A DNA stretch of 64,000 bases from Cyclobacteriaceae bacterium (GTDB lineage: Bacteria > Bacteroidota > Bacteroidia > Cytophagales > Cyclobacteriaceae). The DNA is taken from contig CP129487.1 of assembly GCA_030584025.1 (NCBI GenBank), positions 2,604,001-2,668,000 of the forward strand, read 5' to 3'. Made by a program: the position numbers and the translations under genes. Shown piece after piece: positions 42,964 to 51,240 of this stretch. The notes beneath the pieces are model-generated. The model searched no databases. It saw only the letters and a program-made list of their open reading frames with translations, and had not been told where the DNA came from. Position 1 is the stretch's first letter; each line of letters begins with the position of its first letter.

Positions 42964-43962
42964 ATGGAATACAGAAACCTCGGCCACGCTGATCTGAAAT
43001 TACCGGTTATCACCTTTGGTGCATGGGCTGCTGGCGGATGGATGTGGGGCGGAACAGAACGTAACGAAGCCATCAAGGCCATCCAGGCATCGTACGATGC
43101 AGGCGTAACGGCCATTGATACCGCACCGGTTTACGGGCAAGGCGAAAGCGAAGAAATTACCGGTAAGGCCATAAAAGGATTGCCGCGCGATAAAGTGCAG
43201 ATTCTGACAAAATTTGGTTTGCGCTGGAACCTGGCAAAGGGTGAATTTTATTTCAAGAGCAAAGATAATTTAGGCAAGGACATTGACATCTATAAATACG
43301 CTGCCAAGGAGAGTATCATACAGGAATGCGAAGACAGCCTGCGTAGGTTAGGCACCGATTATATTGATCTATATCAAATCCATTGGCCTGATAGCACCAC
43401 ACCCATCCATGAAACCATGGAAGCCGTTGATCGATTAATTAAAGCCGGCAAGGTTCGTTATGCCGGAGTGTGCAATTACAATGCAGCCCAGATGGAAGAG
43501 GCTGAGCAATCCTTAAAGCTGGTCTCCAACCAGGTGCCCTACAGCATGGTGAAGCGCGACATTGAAACCGATTTGGTGCCCTATTGCCAGAAACACAACA
43601 AAGGGATTTTGGCATACAGTCCGTTGCAACGCGGTCTGCTTACCGGAAAAATGAAGCCCGGCTATCAGTTCAATGAAGGTGACCACCGCAGCACCACCTA
43701 CTTTTTTACGGATGAAAACATTAAGCGCACAACTGCTTTCCTTGAAAAGATAAAACCGCTTGCTGAAGAAAAGAAAGCCACGCTTGGCCAATTGGTATTA
43801 CGCTGGACCGTTGAACAACCGGGTATAACCATTGCCCTTGCCGGTGCCCGCAATGCACAGCAGGCTATTGAAAATGCTAAAGCAGTAGATATTCAATTAA
43901 GCAAAGAGGAAATTAAAATGATCAATGCACAATTGAAATCGCTAGAGCTTGTTAAAGCTTGA
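42964..43962 (+). CDS. Aldo/keto reductase
   Basis: The 332-residue NADPH-dependent reductase has the family tetrad: Asp52 and Tyr57 in AIDTAPVYGQGESE, Lys83 in LTKFGLRW, and the His in YQIHWPD. Signature segments SLRRLGTDYIDLYQ and LAYSPLQRGLLTGK are visible. The sequence is close to the YajO/auxin-induced type in plan. Its specificity cannot be predicted. The start ATG follows an AT-rich leader at 42782-42963 in which no other gene is visible. Confidence 0.9.
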   Translation: MEYRNLGHADLKLPVITFGAWAAGGWMWGGTERNEAIKAIQASYDAGVTAIDTAPVYGQGESEEITGKAIKGLPRDKVQILTKFGLRWNLAKGEFYFKSKDNLGKDIDIYKYAAKESIIQECEDSLRRLGTDYIDLYQIHWPDSTTPIHETMEAVDRLIKAGKVRYAGVCNYNAAQMEEAEQSLKLVSNQVPYSMVKRDIETDLVPYCQKHNKGILAYSPLQRGLLTGKMKPGYQFNEGDHRSTTYFFTDENIKRTTAFLEKIKPLAEEKKATLGQLVLRWTVEQPGITIALAGARNAQQAIENAKAVDIQLSKEEIKMINAQLKSLELVKA

Positions 43963-44479
43963 GGCTAGTCAATGACTATTCTGCTCCTAAAAATCGAAAT
44001 GCGTACCTATGGTTCAATAGAAAACATAGGAAATTTGGGCTAAAATATTGTTAATCATTACCGCAAAGACCTGCTGTTGGAGGGTTGAGATATTAGATAT
44101 ATATTCAATGAATATATTCTGAAGTTGCCAACCATAGGGTCGCGACAAAAAAAGTAACCCAAAAAACGGTGGACAATTTTTCCAACAGCGATTCAGCATG
44201 GGACAATTACACGACTAACAAATCGATGAACGTTAACCATCAACGCTAAGACTTGATTGATAATAAAGGCCGACCCTGCGCTTTTTTAAGAAGAAATCCC
44301 TCCGAGTTGCCCGCACATTTGGCACATGCCATAGCCGCACAAACCCACCGCGACACCAAAGCTATGGCAAGAGCCAAATCCCTACCGCTCCCACCGAATT
44401 AAAGACAATAACGTTATATTTGAAAGACAGTCTAAAAATGGACTCTGAATGGCTGAAAAAGAGGTGTAATAACAAAACA
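43963..44479. other. Noncoding accessory spacer with inverted repeats
   Basis: No protein-coding gene is visible in these 517 bases. Present are ATATATTC-AAT-GAATATAT (about 44097-44115), ACCTATGGTT (about 44004-44013) and its near complement AACCATAGGG (about 44131-44140) over 120 bases apart, and the hairpin described at 44317-44379. The sequence composition changes from the flanking core genes to AT-rich. This is the left boundary of the accessory island. Confidence 0.5.
44317..44379. repeat. Hairpin family element, copy 1
   Basis: The left arm (44317-44335, ATTTGGCACATGCCATAGC) pairs with the right arm (44361-44379, GCTATGGCAAGAGCCAAAT) at 17 of 19 positions. The two mismatches are A-A pairs on both sides of a C-G pair, so ACA faces AGA. 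The loop is 25 bases, rich in C and A, ending CACCAAA. Copies 2 and 3 at 49552 and 51979 share the ACA/AGA internal loop and the loop sequence while the stems differ. It precedes the Crp-type regulator. Confidence 0.8.
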
Positions 44480-45061
44480 ATGAAAAATATACTATTTGAC
44501 TTTATATCAAAATACGTTTCTCTGACAGAAGATGAGAAAAATGTACTGCTTTCGTTAGACTTGTTTCGCTCGGTAAAGAAAGGGACGGTCTTACTCAAAG
44601 TGGGACAGAAATCACAAGAGAGCTATTTTGTTTTAAAAGGCTGCATTCGGGTTTATTACATCATAGATGGCGAAGAAAAAACAACAGCATTCTACACAGA
44701 AATGGAAGCGTTAACCCCTCCCTGTGTAATAAACAAAACTCCGTCTGAATATTATATAGGTTGTATAGAAGATAGTATACTTTTAGTTTCCAATTCTGAT
44801 ATGGAGGAAGAAGTAAATACTAAATTTCCAAAGTTCGAAATCATGTGTAGAAAATTTTCGGAAGAATTGTTAGCCAAGCAACGAATAGACTTTGACGAGT
44901 TTAAGACCTCCTCACCCGAACAGCGGTACCTGAACCTATTACAAAAAAGACCGGACCTTACTCAACGTGTTCCACAACACCAATTAGCGAGCTATTTAGG
45001 CATCAAACCTCAATCATTAAGCAGGTTAAGGGCAAGGATTTCAGAGAAAAATATAGGTTAA
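44480..45061 (+). CDS. Crp/Fnr family transcription regulator
   Basis: The protein has 193 residues. An N-terminal cyclic-nucleotide-binding-like domain (VLLKVGQKSQESYFVLKGCIRVYY) is followed by a helix-turn-helix QLASYLGIKPQSLSRLRARI. The start at 44480 is chosen because the 20 codons before it in frame are not conserved in the family. No cysteine cluster for FNR is seen. It sits in the accessory island directly after the hairpin element; the genes it controls could be the adjacent barrel pair, given the palindrome just downstream. Confidence 0.83.
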   Translation: MKNILFDFISKYVSLTEDEKNVLLSLDLFRSVKKGTVLLKVGQKSQESYFVLKGCIRVYYIIDGEEKTTAFYTEMEALTPPCVINKTPSEYYIGCIEDSILLVSNSDMEEEVNTKFPKFEIMCRKFSEELLAKQRIDFDEFKTSSPEQRYLNLLQKRPDLTQRVPQHQLASYLGIKPQSLSRLRARISEKNIG

Positions 45062-45071
45062 GAGTCATTTC

Positions 45072-45085
45072 TTCACTTAAGTGAA
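45072..45085. promoter_or_regulatory. 14-bp palindrome, possible operator
   Basis: TTCACTTAAGTGAA is a perfect palindrome 11 bases after the Crp-type regulator stop and 57 bases before the barrel-like gene at 45143. The core CACTTAAGTG recurs at 46100-46109 inside the DUF6567 gene. A symmetrical site beside a Crp-type regulator could be its operator, but no data tie the two. Confidence 0.35.
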
Positions 45086-45142
45086 CGAGTTATTGTAGCT
45101 CGCCAGTCCACTTTTGCAGTATCGTTTAACAGTAAAAAAGAT

Positions 45143-45766
45143 ATGCAAAAGAATTTTTTCTCAATGGGACTTGCCTTTGTACTGGCAAGCAGTTTACAGG
45201 TGAATGCGCAAAATACCAACCAAGACGGTACTTATAAAAAGTGGTTTGTGGGGAGTTCACTCCTGATGTTGGGAAATTTTATTCCTGACGACCCAAATCC
45301 ACCTGAGTACATACAATTAAATGTTGGATATAGAGTAACACCTAAAGATGTTGTTTCCTTTAGATTCAAAAGATCCATTTATGCATGGCCACTCGGTATT
45401 CCTTTTGGGCCTGACTTTGATGCACCTGGATTAAACTATCCCGGCCATGTGCGAATACTTGGACCTACATTAGGATACCAACGATTTTTGTGGAAAGGAG
45501 TTTATACATCTGTATATGCAATGAATGCTTTTGAAAAATATATGGATGAAAATGATAAGAAGATCGGAAATGGATACACCTTATATCTAGACTTCTATTT
45601 GGGTTACCAGTTTAATTTTTTCAAAGGCCGTTTCTTTTTTGAACCTGCTATTGGAATTAGTACTTGGCCAGTAAGAACTAATATTCCGGAATCTTTTAAA
45701 GCAGAAGACCAAAAATGGAATAACTACTTTATTCAGCCTGGACTTGATTTTGGATTTAGGTTTTAG
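45143..45766 (+). CDS. Barrel-like outer membrane protein, first paralogue
   Basis: The protein has 207 residues with a signal peptide through LQVNAQ (about residue 24). The mature part shows alternating aromatic/polar strands (YIQLNVGYRVTPKDVVSFRF, LGPTLGYQRFLWKGVYTSVY, LGYQFNFFKGRFFFEPAIGI) and ends in an aromatic residue (FGFRF), as outer membrane barrels do. It is the same length as, and clearly homologous to, the protein at 46398 (shared VGYR, KDVVS, YAWPLG, YQRxxWKG). Function is unknown. The pair frames a DUF6567 lipoprotein. Confidence 0.75.
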   Translation: MQKNFFSMGLAFVLASSLQVNAQNTNQDGTYKKWFVGSSLLMLGNFIPDDPNPPEYIQLNVGYRVTPKDVVSFRFKRSIYAWPLGIPFGPDFDAPGLNYPGHVRILGPTLGYQRFLWKGVYTSVYAMNAFEKYMDENDKKIGNGYTLYLDFYLGYQFNFFKGRFFFEPAIGISTWPVRTNIPESFKAEDQKWNNYFIQPGLDFGFRF

Positions 45767-45988
45767 CATCTATATCTGGAAATTATCCGAAGACCATTCG
45801 TCATAGTATAAACTCCCTACAGCAGCATCCCCTGATCAAGCGCATTTTTTTATAGAACCTTCCTGCATAGCCACTTTTCCGTGCGCACCAATATGTCGGA
45901 AAAGTTTTAATGAACTAGCTGAAGGTACTTTGTGCCTGCATCTCGGATTTTAGATTTAATACATGTTTAACAACAAAGAATTACGAAA

Positions 45989-46360
45989 ATGAAAAAGATC
46001 ATCATTTATTCAGTGTTATTATTGCTCATGGCATTTCTTAGTTCATGTGGCATCGGCACCGCCCTTATTGCCAACCACAATCAAAACGCCACTGAGGTGC
46101 ACTTAAGTGCCAACAACTTCAAGGTAATTGATCAGGTAAGTGGAAGTTCAGAGGTATCTTATGTAATGGCAATTGGAGGTATGGATAAAAGGCAATTGTA
46201 CGAAAATGCTTATTCAGAAATGCTGAAAAAAGCCAACTTACTGAATGGTTCCAAAGCAATTATCAATGTGATGAGTGAGGAACATGTCAATGGCTTTTTC
46301 CCCTTCTTCGTCAGAAGAACTATAACTGTGAGTGCCCAGGTAATTGAATTTACGAGATGA
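45989..46360 (+). CDS. DUF6567 family lipoprotein
   Basis: The protein has 123 residues. The lipobox LSSC gives Cys20. The pattern NATEVHLSANNFKVIDQVSGSSEVSYVMAIGG, with DKRQLYENAYSEMLKKANL and the strand SKAIINVMSE, matches DUF6567, a small Bacteroidota lipoprotein family of unknown role. It lies between two paralogous barrel-like genes. The gene at 58051 encodes a larger protein that shares the same GGMKKDAMLNDAKRHM-type segment. Confidence 0.8.
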   Translation: MKKIIIYSVLLLLMAFLSSCGIGTALIANHNQNATEVHLSANNFKVIDQVSGSSEVSYVMAIGGMDKRQLYENAYSEMLKKANLLNGSKAIINVMSEEHVNGFFPFFVRRTITVSAQVIEFTR

Positions 46361-46397
46361 GTTCAAAGAAATGAGCTGTTTGACATAAACTAAAAAA

Positions 46398-47021
46398 ATG
46401 CAAAATAAAATTTTAAGTATTGGACTGGCCTTCATGGTGGTAAGCAGTGTACAGGTGAATGCTCAATATGCAAAAAAGGACGATACTTTCAGAAAACACT
46501 TTATTGGCAGTACACTATTTATGTTGGGTAATTTGGCTCCCACAAATCCCCCCAGCTTCGTTCAACTTAATTTAGGTTATCGGATTACAGGAAAGGATGT
46601 TGTTTCAATTGAACTAATAACTTGGAAATATGCCTGGCCACTTGGTATGAATCCCTTTTATAACGATTCATATGGAGATCCTGAATATGAATTTCCAGGG
46701 TATATAAGGGAATATGGTATTGCTCTTGCCTATCAGAGGTATTTCTGGAAAGGGCTTTACGCAGCACAACACGTAATGCCTACATATCAAATATTTAAGG
46801 ATGAAAACGGGAACAAGGTGGATAGTGGTTTTCAGTTATTCTGCACTACTCGCGTTGGCTATCACATTAAACTCTTTAATGATAGATTCTTTATAGAACC
46901 ATCACTTGGTATCGCTTTCCGTCCTTATTACACTGAAATGCCTGATGGTTTTAAACAACAAGATGACAAGTGGCCAAAATATACACCAGAACCAGGCCTG
47001 CATTTCGGATTTAATTTTTAA
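46398..47021 (+). CDS. Barrel-like outer membrane protein, second paralogue
   Basis: The protein has 207 residues with a signal peptide through VQVNAQ. It aligns with the protein at 45143 over its whole length: the signal peptide, LGYRITGKDVVS, YAWPLG, YQRYFWKG and a terminal FGFNF are shared. The identity is moderate, consistent with an old duplication, and the DUF6567 gene lies between the copies. It ends directly before the broken hydrolase. Confidence 0.75.
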   Translation: MQNKILSIGLAFMVVSSVQVNAQYAKKDDTFRKHFIGSTLFMLGNLAPTNPPSFVQLNLGYRITGKDVVSIELITWKYAWPLGMNPFYNDSYGDPEYEFPGYIREYGIALAYQRYFWKGLYAAQHVMPTYQIFKDENGNKVDSGFQLFCTTRVGYHIKLFNDRFFIEPSLGIAFRPYYTEMPDGFKQQDDKWPKYTPEPGLHFGFNF

Positions 47022-47321
47022 TTGATCATTTATGAATACAGAAAAAATACCACAAAATGCATTGGGAGACTTCTACAACCTTTTACAGCGGTCTATTCTC
47101 AAAACAATGTGGGTTTTACTCTATTGAAGAAAGAAGTGTTAAAAATTGAGGATCAAGAGTATGCTTTACTGAGAGGTGAACCAATGGTTCCAGAAGATAG
47201 AAGTAAACCTGGTTCAAGAGTATTAAAAATCCCTGTGCAAATTATTAAGGCTGCTCATGCAAACGTATCATAACCAATCTTTTGGCTGGACGGTGGACCG
47301 GGATGGCTTCGTATCAAGTGA
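47022..47321 (+). pseudogene. Broken alpha/beta hydrolase (aminopeptidase-like) fragment
   Basis: The frame reads GEPMVPEDRSKPGSRVLKIP then, past an in-frame TAA at 47271-47273, PIFWLDGGPGWLRIK, stopping again at 47319-47321. The VPEDRSKP segment and the oxyanion-hole GGPG segment are consecutive parts of tripeptidyl/prolyl aminopeptidase-like hydrolases. Only the N-terminal part remains; the nucleophile serine region and everything after it are missing. This is a decayed gene within the accessory island. Confidence 0.65.
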
Positions 47322-47355
47322 CATGATTGACGATGCACATGGAATTTAAATCCAT

Positions 47356-47742
47356 TCACTTTAAAGACATTTGCCTTTCACCCCAGGCGCGCATTTGCTT
47401 AATAAACGGAATCAACTCCTTCCCGGTAGAAGTAAGTGCGTACTCCACTCTTGGTGGAACCTCCAGATAGACTTTTCTTGTAATAAGTTCGTCACCTTCC
47501 AGCTCTTTTAGAGTCTGGGTAAGCATTTTTGGCGTTATCCCCACCACTGCTCTTTTCAACTCTCCATAACGTAAAAGACCATCTTTCAAGACCCACAAAA
47601 TTCTTCCTTTATACTTTCCTCCAATTCGTTGAAAGGCGTAATCCACTGCGCAATATGCTTTACTCGATTTCTTTTTCACTTTCTTGAAATTTTTAAAGTG
47701 TTGACAATCAACAATAGTATAGTTCTGGTATGTAAGGTACAT
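47356..47742 (-). CDS. HxlR family transcription regulator
   Basis: The protein has 128 residues of winged-helix HxlR type: CAVDYAFQRIGGKYKGRILWVLKDGLLRYGELKRAVVGIT, followed by LTQTLKELEGDELITRKVY and PRVEYALTSTGKEL. HxlR proteins commonly respond to redox or aromatic signals. The N-terminus is longer than usual (about 30 residues before CAVDYA). It is divergent from the CPBP-cupin-cupin set, with a palindrome and repeated GTATGTA in the space between, so it may control that operon. Confidence 0.88.
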   Translation of the reverse strand: MYLTYQNYTIVDCQHFKNFKKVKKKSSKAYCAVDYAFQRIGGKYKGRILWVLKDGLLRYGELKRAVVGITPKMLTQTLKELEGDELITRKVYLEVPPRVEYALTSTGKELIPFIKQMRAWGERQMSLK

Positions 47743-47754
47743 TTTTGTATGTAC
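47728..47754. promoter_or_regulatory. Palindrome and repeats by the HxlR start, possible operator
   Basis: GTACAT-TTTTGT-ATGTAC (47737-47754) is a 6-bp palindrome across a 6-base spacer. GTATGTA occurs twice (47728-47734 and 47747-47753), 19 bases apart, close to two helical turns. The site covers the HxlR start codon and lies upstream of the divergent operon, a good place for an autoregulator. Confidence 0.4.
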
Positions 47755-47864
47755 TTGTTATAAAGGTATTATGTATTTCTATTTACACAAACTTTAAATA
47801 CTGGAGATACCGGGTAACGCGTTCACCAAATTCCAAATCAAAGCGACAACAAATCGAAAAAATT

Positions 47865-48719
47865 ATGAATGCCACAATCAAAAGAGTACTGTACTTTCCA
47901 ATTACTAAAATTATCGTGGGCATTGTCGTTTGCTTCTCACTATTCGTAGTAATTCAAAACTTTGTATTAAAGCCAATTTTTTACAGCATTATTCAAGATA
48001 AAAATATTGCCAACCCCATCATTCATTGTATTTCCATTATAGTTTTATTAGCCGCTTATTACTATTTATTCCGATTATATGATAAAAGAGAAATAACAGA
48101 GCTATCCATAAAATACTTTTTTAAAGAAATGTTTGGAGGGTTTTTCTTTGGTTTTTTAACCATTTCATTATCTATTTTCATTTTATACTTATTAGGGAAT
48201 TATCAGGTTATTAGTATTTCAACAGCTCACTATTCAATAAAGTTTTTCACGCTATTAATGTTTGCGGCCATAGTTGAAGATTTATTTCATAGAGGATTAA
48301 TAATCAGGGTGTGTGAAAATTGGTTAGGCACTAATCTAACTCTCGTTATTGGAATGCTAGTAGAAATGCAGCACATTTTTAATCCCGATTCCAACCTATT
48401 TAGTCTTTTCTTTTATATGATTTGGGGGTTTACTATGGCAATGATGTTCATCTATACTAAAAGAATATGGCTACCCTTTTTCTTCCATTTAGGGTGGAAT
48501 TTTGCTCAGCCTTTTTATGGCTCAAATCTCACAGGGCTAAATGATGCGGGCAGTATCATTCAATCAAAATTTAATGGTCATCAACTATTAACTGGCGGTG
48601 CAGTTGGAATTGAAGGTTCAATTTTTACAGCAACATTTTTATTGCTTATTGGAATAACACTTTATTATCGTGCAAAAAGCGAGGGTAAAATTGTAAAAAG
48701 CAAACTGTTTAAAAGATGA
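47865..48719 (+). CDS. CPBP (CAAX) intramembrane protease family protein
   Basis: The protein has 284 residues with about seven or eight hydrophobic segments. The CPBP motifs are present in altered form: VEDLFHRGLI (usual motif EExxxR; here Glu-Asp then Arg), a following MQHIFNPDSN (His with N), and HLGWNFAQ with the last conserved His and Asn. These proteases process proteins within the membrane, in some cases peptide products. The start ATG at 47865 is preferred to an open frame that extends over the HxlR start. It is followed by two cupins with a 4-base overlap. Confidence 0.8.
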   Translation: MNATIKRVLYFPITKIIVGIVVCFSLFVVIQNFVLKPIFYSIIQDKNIANPIIHCISIIVLLAAYYYLFRLYDKREITELSIKYFFKEMFGGFFFGFLTISLSIFILYLLGNYQVISISTAHYSIKFFTLLMFAAIVEDLFHRGLIIRVCENWLGTNLTLVIGMLVEMQHIFNPDSNLFSLFFYMIWGFTMAMMFIYTKRIWLPFFFHLGWNFAQPFYGSNLTGLNDAGSIIQSKFNGHQLLTGGAVGIEGSIFTATFLLLIGITLYYRAKSEGKIVKSKLFKR

Positions 48720-49075
48720 ATTTGAAAGATGCTTTTTTAAGTCTTGACAACTATTTCTCACCAAGGATTATAGGTGAAGTAAATGACCAGTATATTAAAG
48801 TCGTAAAAATAAAAGGACAAGAAGTCCCTTGGCATAATCATGAGAATGAAGATGAGTTATTCTATATCATTGACGGGCAACTGCTGATGGAAATGGAGAA
48901 TCAACAGGAATTTATGATGAAAAAGGGCGACTTGTTAGTTGTGAAGAAAGGAACATACCACCGTGTTTCCTCAACAGCGGAATGCCTGGTTATGCTAATT
49001 GAATCAAAGACTACCGAACATACCGGCAAGGTGAAATCAGCTATTAGTAAATCAATTGAAGAACAAATCTATTAA
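48716..49075 (+). CDS. Cupin domain protein
   Basis: The protein has 119 residues and a single cupin fold. VPWHNHENEDELFYIIDGQLLMEM shows the metal-binding HxH...E pattern of cupin motif 1, and KKGTYHRVSS holds the second-motif His. A metal-dependent small-molecule or sugar-modifying activity, or ligand binding, is possible. The start overlaps the CPBP stop by four bases (ATGA). Confidence 0.87.
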   Translation: MNLKDAFLSLDNYFSPRIIGEVNDQYIKVVKIKGQEVPWHNHENEDELFYIIDGQLLMEMENQQEFMMKKGDLLVVKKGTYHRVSSTAECLVMLIESKTTEHTGKVKSAISKSIEEQIY

Positions 49076-49084
49076 ACTACCAGC

Positions 49085-49411
49085 ATGGCAACCGTAGATA
49101 TTTCAAAAATCGAGCCCAAAGAAATCATTAAAGGTTTTAAAGGGAGATTCATACACACCGAAAATACAACACTGGCTTTTTGGGAAGTCGAAAAAGGTGC
49201 ATCCATACCACTACATTCTCACATTCATGAGCAAACTACACAGGTTGTAGAGGGCAAGTTTCAATTGACAGTAGATGGTGAAACCAAAATATATGAGAAC
49301 GGATTAATTGCTATAATTCCTTCAAATGTTGTTCATGGTGGAGTAGCCCTATCTAACTGTAAGATTTTTGATGTCTTTAGTCCCGTTAGAGAGGATTATA
49401 AGAACCTATGA
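49085..49411 (+). CDS. Cupin domain protein, second copy
   Basis: The protein has 108 residues. IPLHSHIHEQTTQVVEGKFQLTV gives the cupin motif 1 ligands and IPSNVVHGGVAL the motif 2 His. It is only distantly similar to the first cupin. Nine bases separate the two genes, so they are likely to be expressed together with the CPBP gene. The role is unknown. Confidence 0.87.
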   Translation: MATVDISKIEPKEIIKGFKGRFIHTENTTLAFWEVEKGASIPLHSHIHEQTTQVVEGKFQLTVDGETKIYENGLIAIIPSNVVHGGVALSNCKIFDVFSPVREDYKNL

Positions 49412-49474
49412 GAATCTTCCTTGTGGAATTCAACCTAATCAGAGACATTTTTGTGAACGAAGGACAAAATTCCA

Positions 49475-49775
49475 ATCATTGAGTTATGTCATTTCTTATA
49501 AAAATATCAATAAGTATTGTAAGACCTTGTGAAATGACCCCAACTAAATCCCACACACATTGCCAGGCCACACATCCACTCACATCCAAAGCCAGTCAAA
49601 GAGTGTGCTCAGTCCAATGTAAGCGGACAAAGTGGTCAATGAAAAATGCCCCACCGCGCGACTGACTAATGAAGATTGGTGTAACTTTAACGAGAGCGAA
49701 AGACAAGGCTACGAGTAAAGTGTGGTAAAGGGCCCTACTACTGCCAACACCGTGATTTCTATGCCGGCTGCGGGT
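49475..49775. repeat. Direct repeat, left copy (with hairpin 49552-49607)
   Basis: This noncoding segment, from ATCATTGAGTTATG to about 49775, is similar to 51898-52197. Both share TGTAAGACCTTGTGAAATGA, a hairpin, CCAAAGCCAGTCAAAGAGTG, GTGTAA-type spacers, and a CCAACA(C/A)...GTTT/ATTT...CAATGG or ATGCCGG end. The hairpin copy 2 arms are 49552-49568 and 49591-49607 (13 of 17 pairs, ACA facing AGA). The rest of the gap 49412-50035 shows nothing else recognisable apart from the leader of the hydrolase. Confidence 0.8.
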
Positions 49776-50035
49776 GACTGGTGGAAATTTGGGCCGGCTT
49801 GTAGACTGAGAAGTGTAAGCTGACAAATTCGGTCGACAAAATTCAAAAACTTCGCTGACAGTTTACAACACATGGCAGAGTTACAACTCAGGCAGACGGT
49901 GAAGAATAAAATTAAAATGAAGGACAGTAAGGGAAGTTGGTGTACTCGGCCAGCTTTTAGAGGTGGACAAAATGTTTATTGATTTTATTTCTATACATTT
50001 TTGATTAACTGACAAATTTAAAATAGCTATAACAC

Positions 50036-51151
50036 ATGATAAGGAAAATTCTGAAGGTAATTTTATACATAGTCTTAGCATTTTTGACACTAGCTTTAGG
50101 CTTAGTGACTATATGGTGGATTAATAGCCCCGGGGAAGCTGACCCTATTACAGATAAAAGTGGTATGACAATTTCAGACAGCATTTCAATCATCGATACA
50201 CTTCAAATTGGAGGCCTGAAACAATATATAATAATTCGTGGTGCCGATTCAACCAAGCCAGTAATGTTGTTTGTTCATGGAGGCCCGGGCGGACCAGAGA
50301 TTGGTATGATGAAAGAAACAAACCAGTTAATAGAAAATGATTTCGTAATGGTGTACTGGGAACAAAGGGGAGCAGGAAAATCCTATAATCCTGATATTCC
50401 ACCTAAGTCAATGAATTTGGAGCAATTTATTTTAGATGCGGGTGAACTCAGCCAATACCTTACCAAGCGATTCAAAAAAGACAAAATTTACATTATGGGA
50501 CATTCTTGGGGATCCCTACTAGGGATTTTAACAGCCAATAGATATCCTGAACTTTTTCATGCCTATTTTGGTGTGGGTCAAATAGGACATCAATACATGG
50601 GGGAACTTGTTTCATTTGAATGGGTTAAAAACCAGGCTCAATTACAAAATGACATAGCGGGCATCAATGATTTGGCTAATTTAAATTTCCCTAATCATTC
50701 TGAAAGTTATGCTAATTTAGATGAATTCAATTCGGCTTGGGATGCTTTCATCGGTATTGAGAGAAATTATGTTATGAAGTATGGTGGTGGCGCAATGCGA
50801 GAAATGAGGGGAATATTGCCCTTAGTTAAGATGATTTTTCTTACTCATGAATACACAATTGAAGAAAAGTTCAACTACTTAAAAGGCAGTGACTTTTCAG
50901 CCAAGTACTTATGGAAAGAGGTGATCGATACTAATCTTTTCAATGAAATTGATAGCATGCAAGTTCCTGTTTATATTCTTCAGGGTTTATATGATTACCA
51001 GACACCTTATCCGGTTGCCAAGGATTTCTTTAACCAACTAAAAGCTCCAATAAAAGAGTTCTACATATTTGAAAACTCCGCGCATAGTCCAAATATGGAA
51101 GAAGTTGAAAAGTTTAATCAAATTGTTCGTGAACATGCTACGGATAATTGA
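50036..51151 (+). CDS. Alpha/beta hydrolase, proline-iminopeptidase-like, membrane-anchored
   Basis: The protein has 371 residues with an N-terminal membrane helix (about 5-29). The oxyanion-hole motif is FVHGGPGGPE. The nucleophile is Ser157 in GHSWGS, the acid probably lies in LQGLYDYQTPYP, and the base is His in ENSAHSPNMEE. This resembles proline iminopeptidase-type hydrolases, but peptide specificity is not established. The gene is AT-rich like the rest of the island, and sits between two copies of the direct repeat. Confidence 0.88.
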   Translation: MIRKILKVILYIVLAFLTLALGLVTIWWINSPGEADPITDKSGMTISDSISIIDTLQIGGLKQYIIIRGADSTKPVMLFVHGGPGGPEIGMMKETNQLIENDFVMVYWEQRGAGKSYNPDIPPKSMNLEQFILDAGELSQYLTKRFKKDKIYIMGHSWGSLLGILTANRYPELFHAYFGVGQIGHQYMGELVSFEWVKNQAQLQNDIAGINDLANLNFPNHSESYANLDEFNSAWDAFIGIERNYVMKYGGGAMREMRGILPLVKMIFLTHEYTIEEKFNYLKGSDFSAKYLWKEVIDTNLFNEIDSMQVPVYILQGLYDYQTPYPVAKDFFNQLKAPIKEFYIFENSAHSPNMEEVEKFNQIVREHATDN

Positions 51152-51209
51152 CTATTAAATCAATCGACTTTAAACTGAGGACTCGAATACGAACATAGAG
51201 GAAGCCCAA

Positions 51210-51240
51210 CTACCGCCAACAAAATGTTTCTGCAATGGTG
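51210..51240. repeat. Short fragment of the direct repeat at the transposase junction
   Basis: CTACCGCCAACAAAATGTTTCTGCAATGGTG is very like 52161-52194 (CTACGTCTGG, CAACAAAATG, TTTGCGCAAT, GGTG) and more loosely like 49734-49770. The transposase homology begins right after it, so its 5' truncation is at this junction. Confidence 0.6.

Noticed and set aside
44014..44199. Minus-strand frame of 61 codons in the accessory spacer
   Set aside because: It lies in AT-rich DNA with inverted repeats, with no motif or conserved start context.
49596..49826. Minus-strand frame of 76 codons in the left direct repeat
   Set aside because: It covers noncoding repeat sequence and has unlikely composition for a protein.
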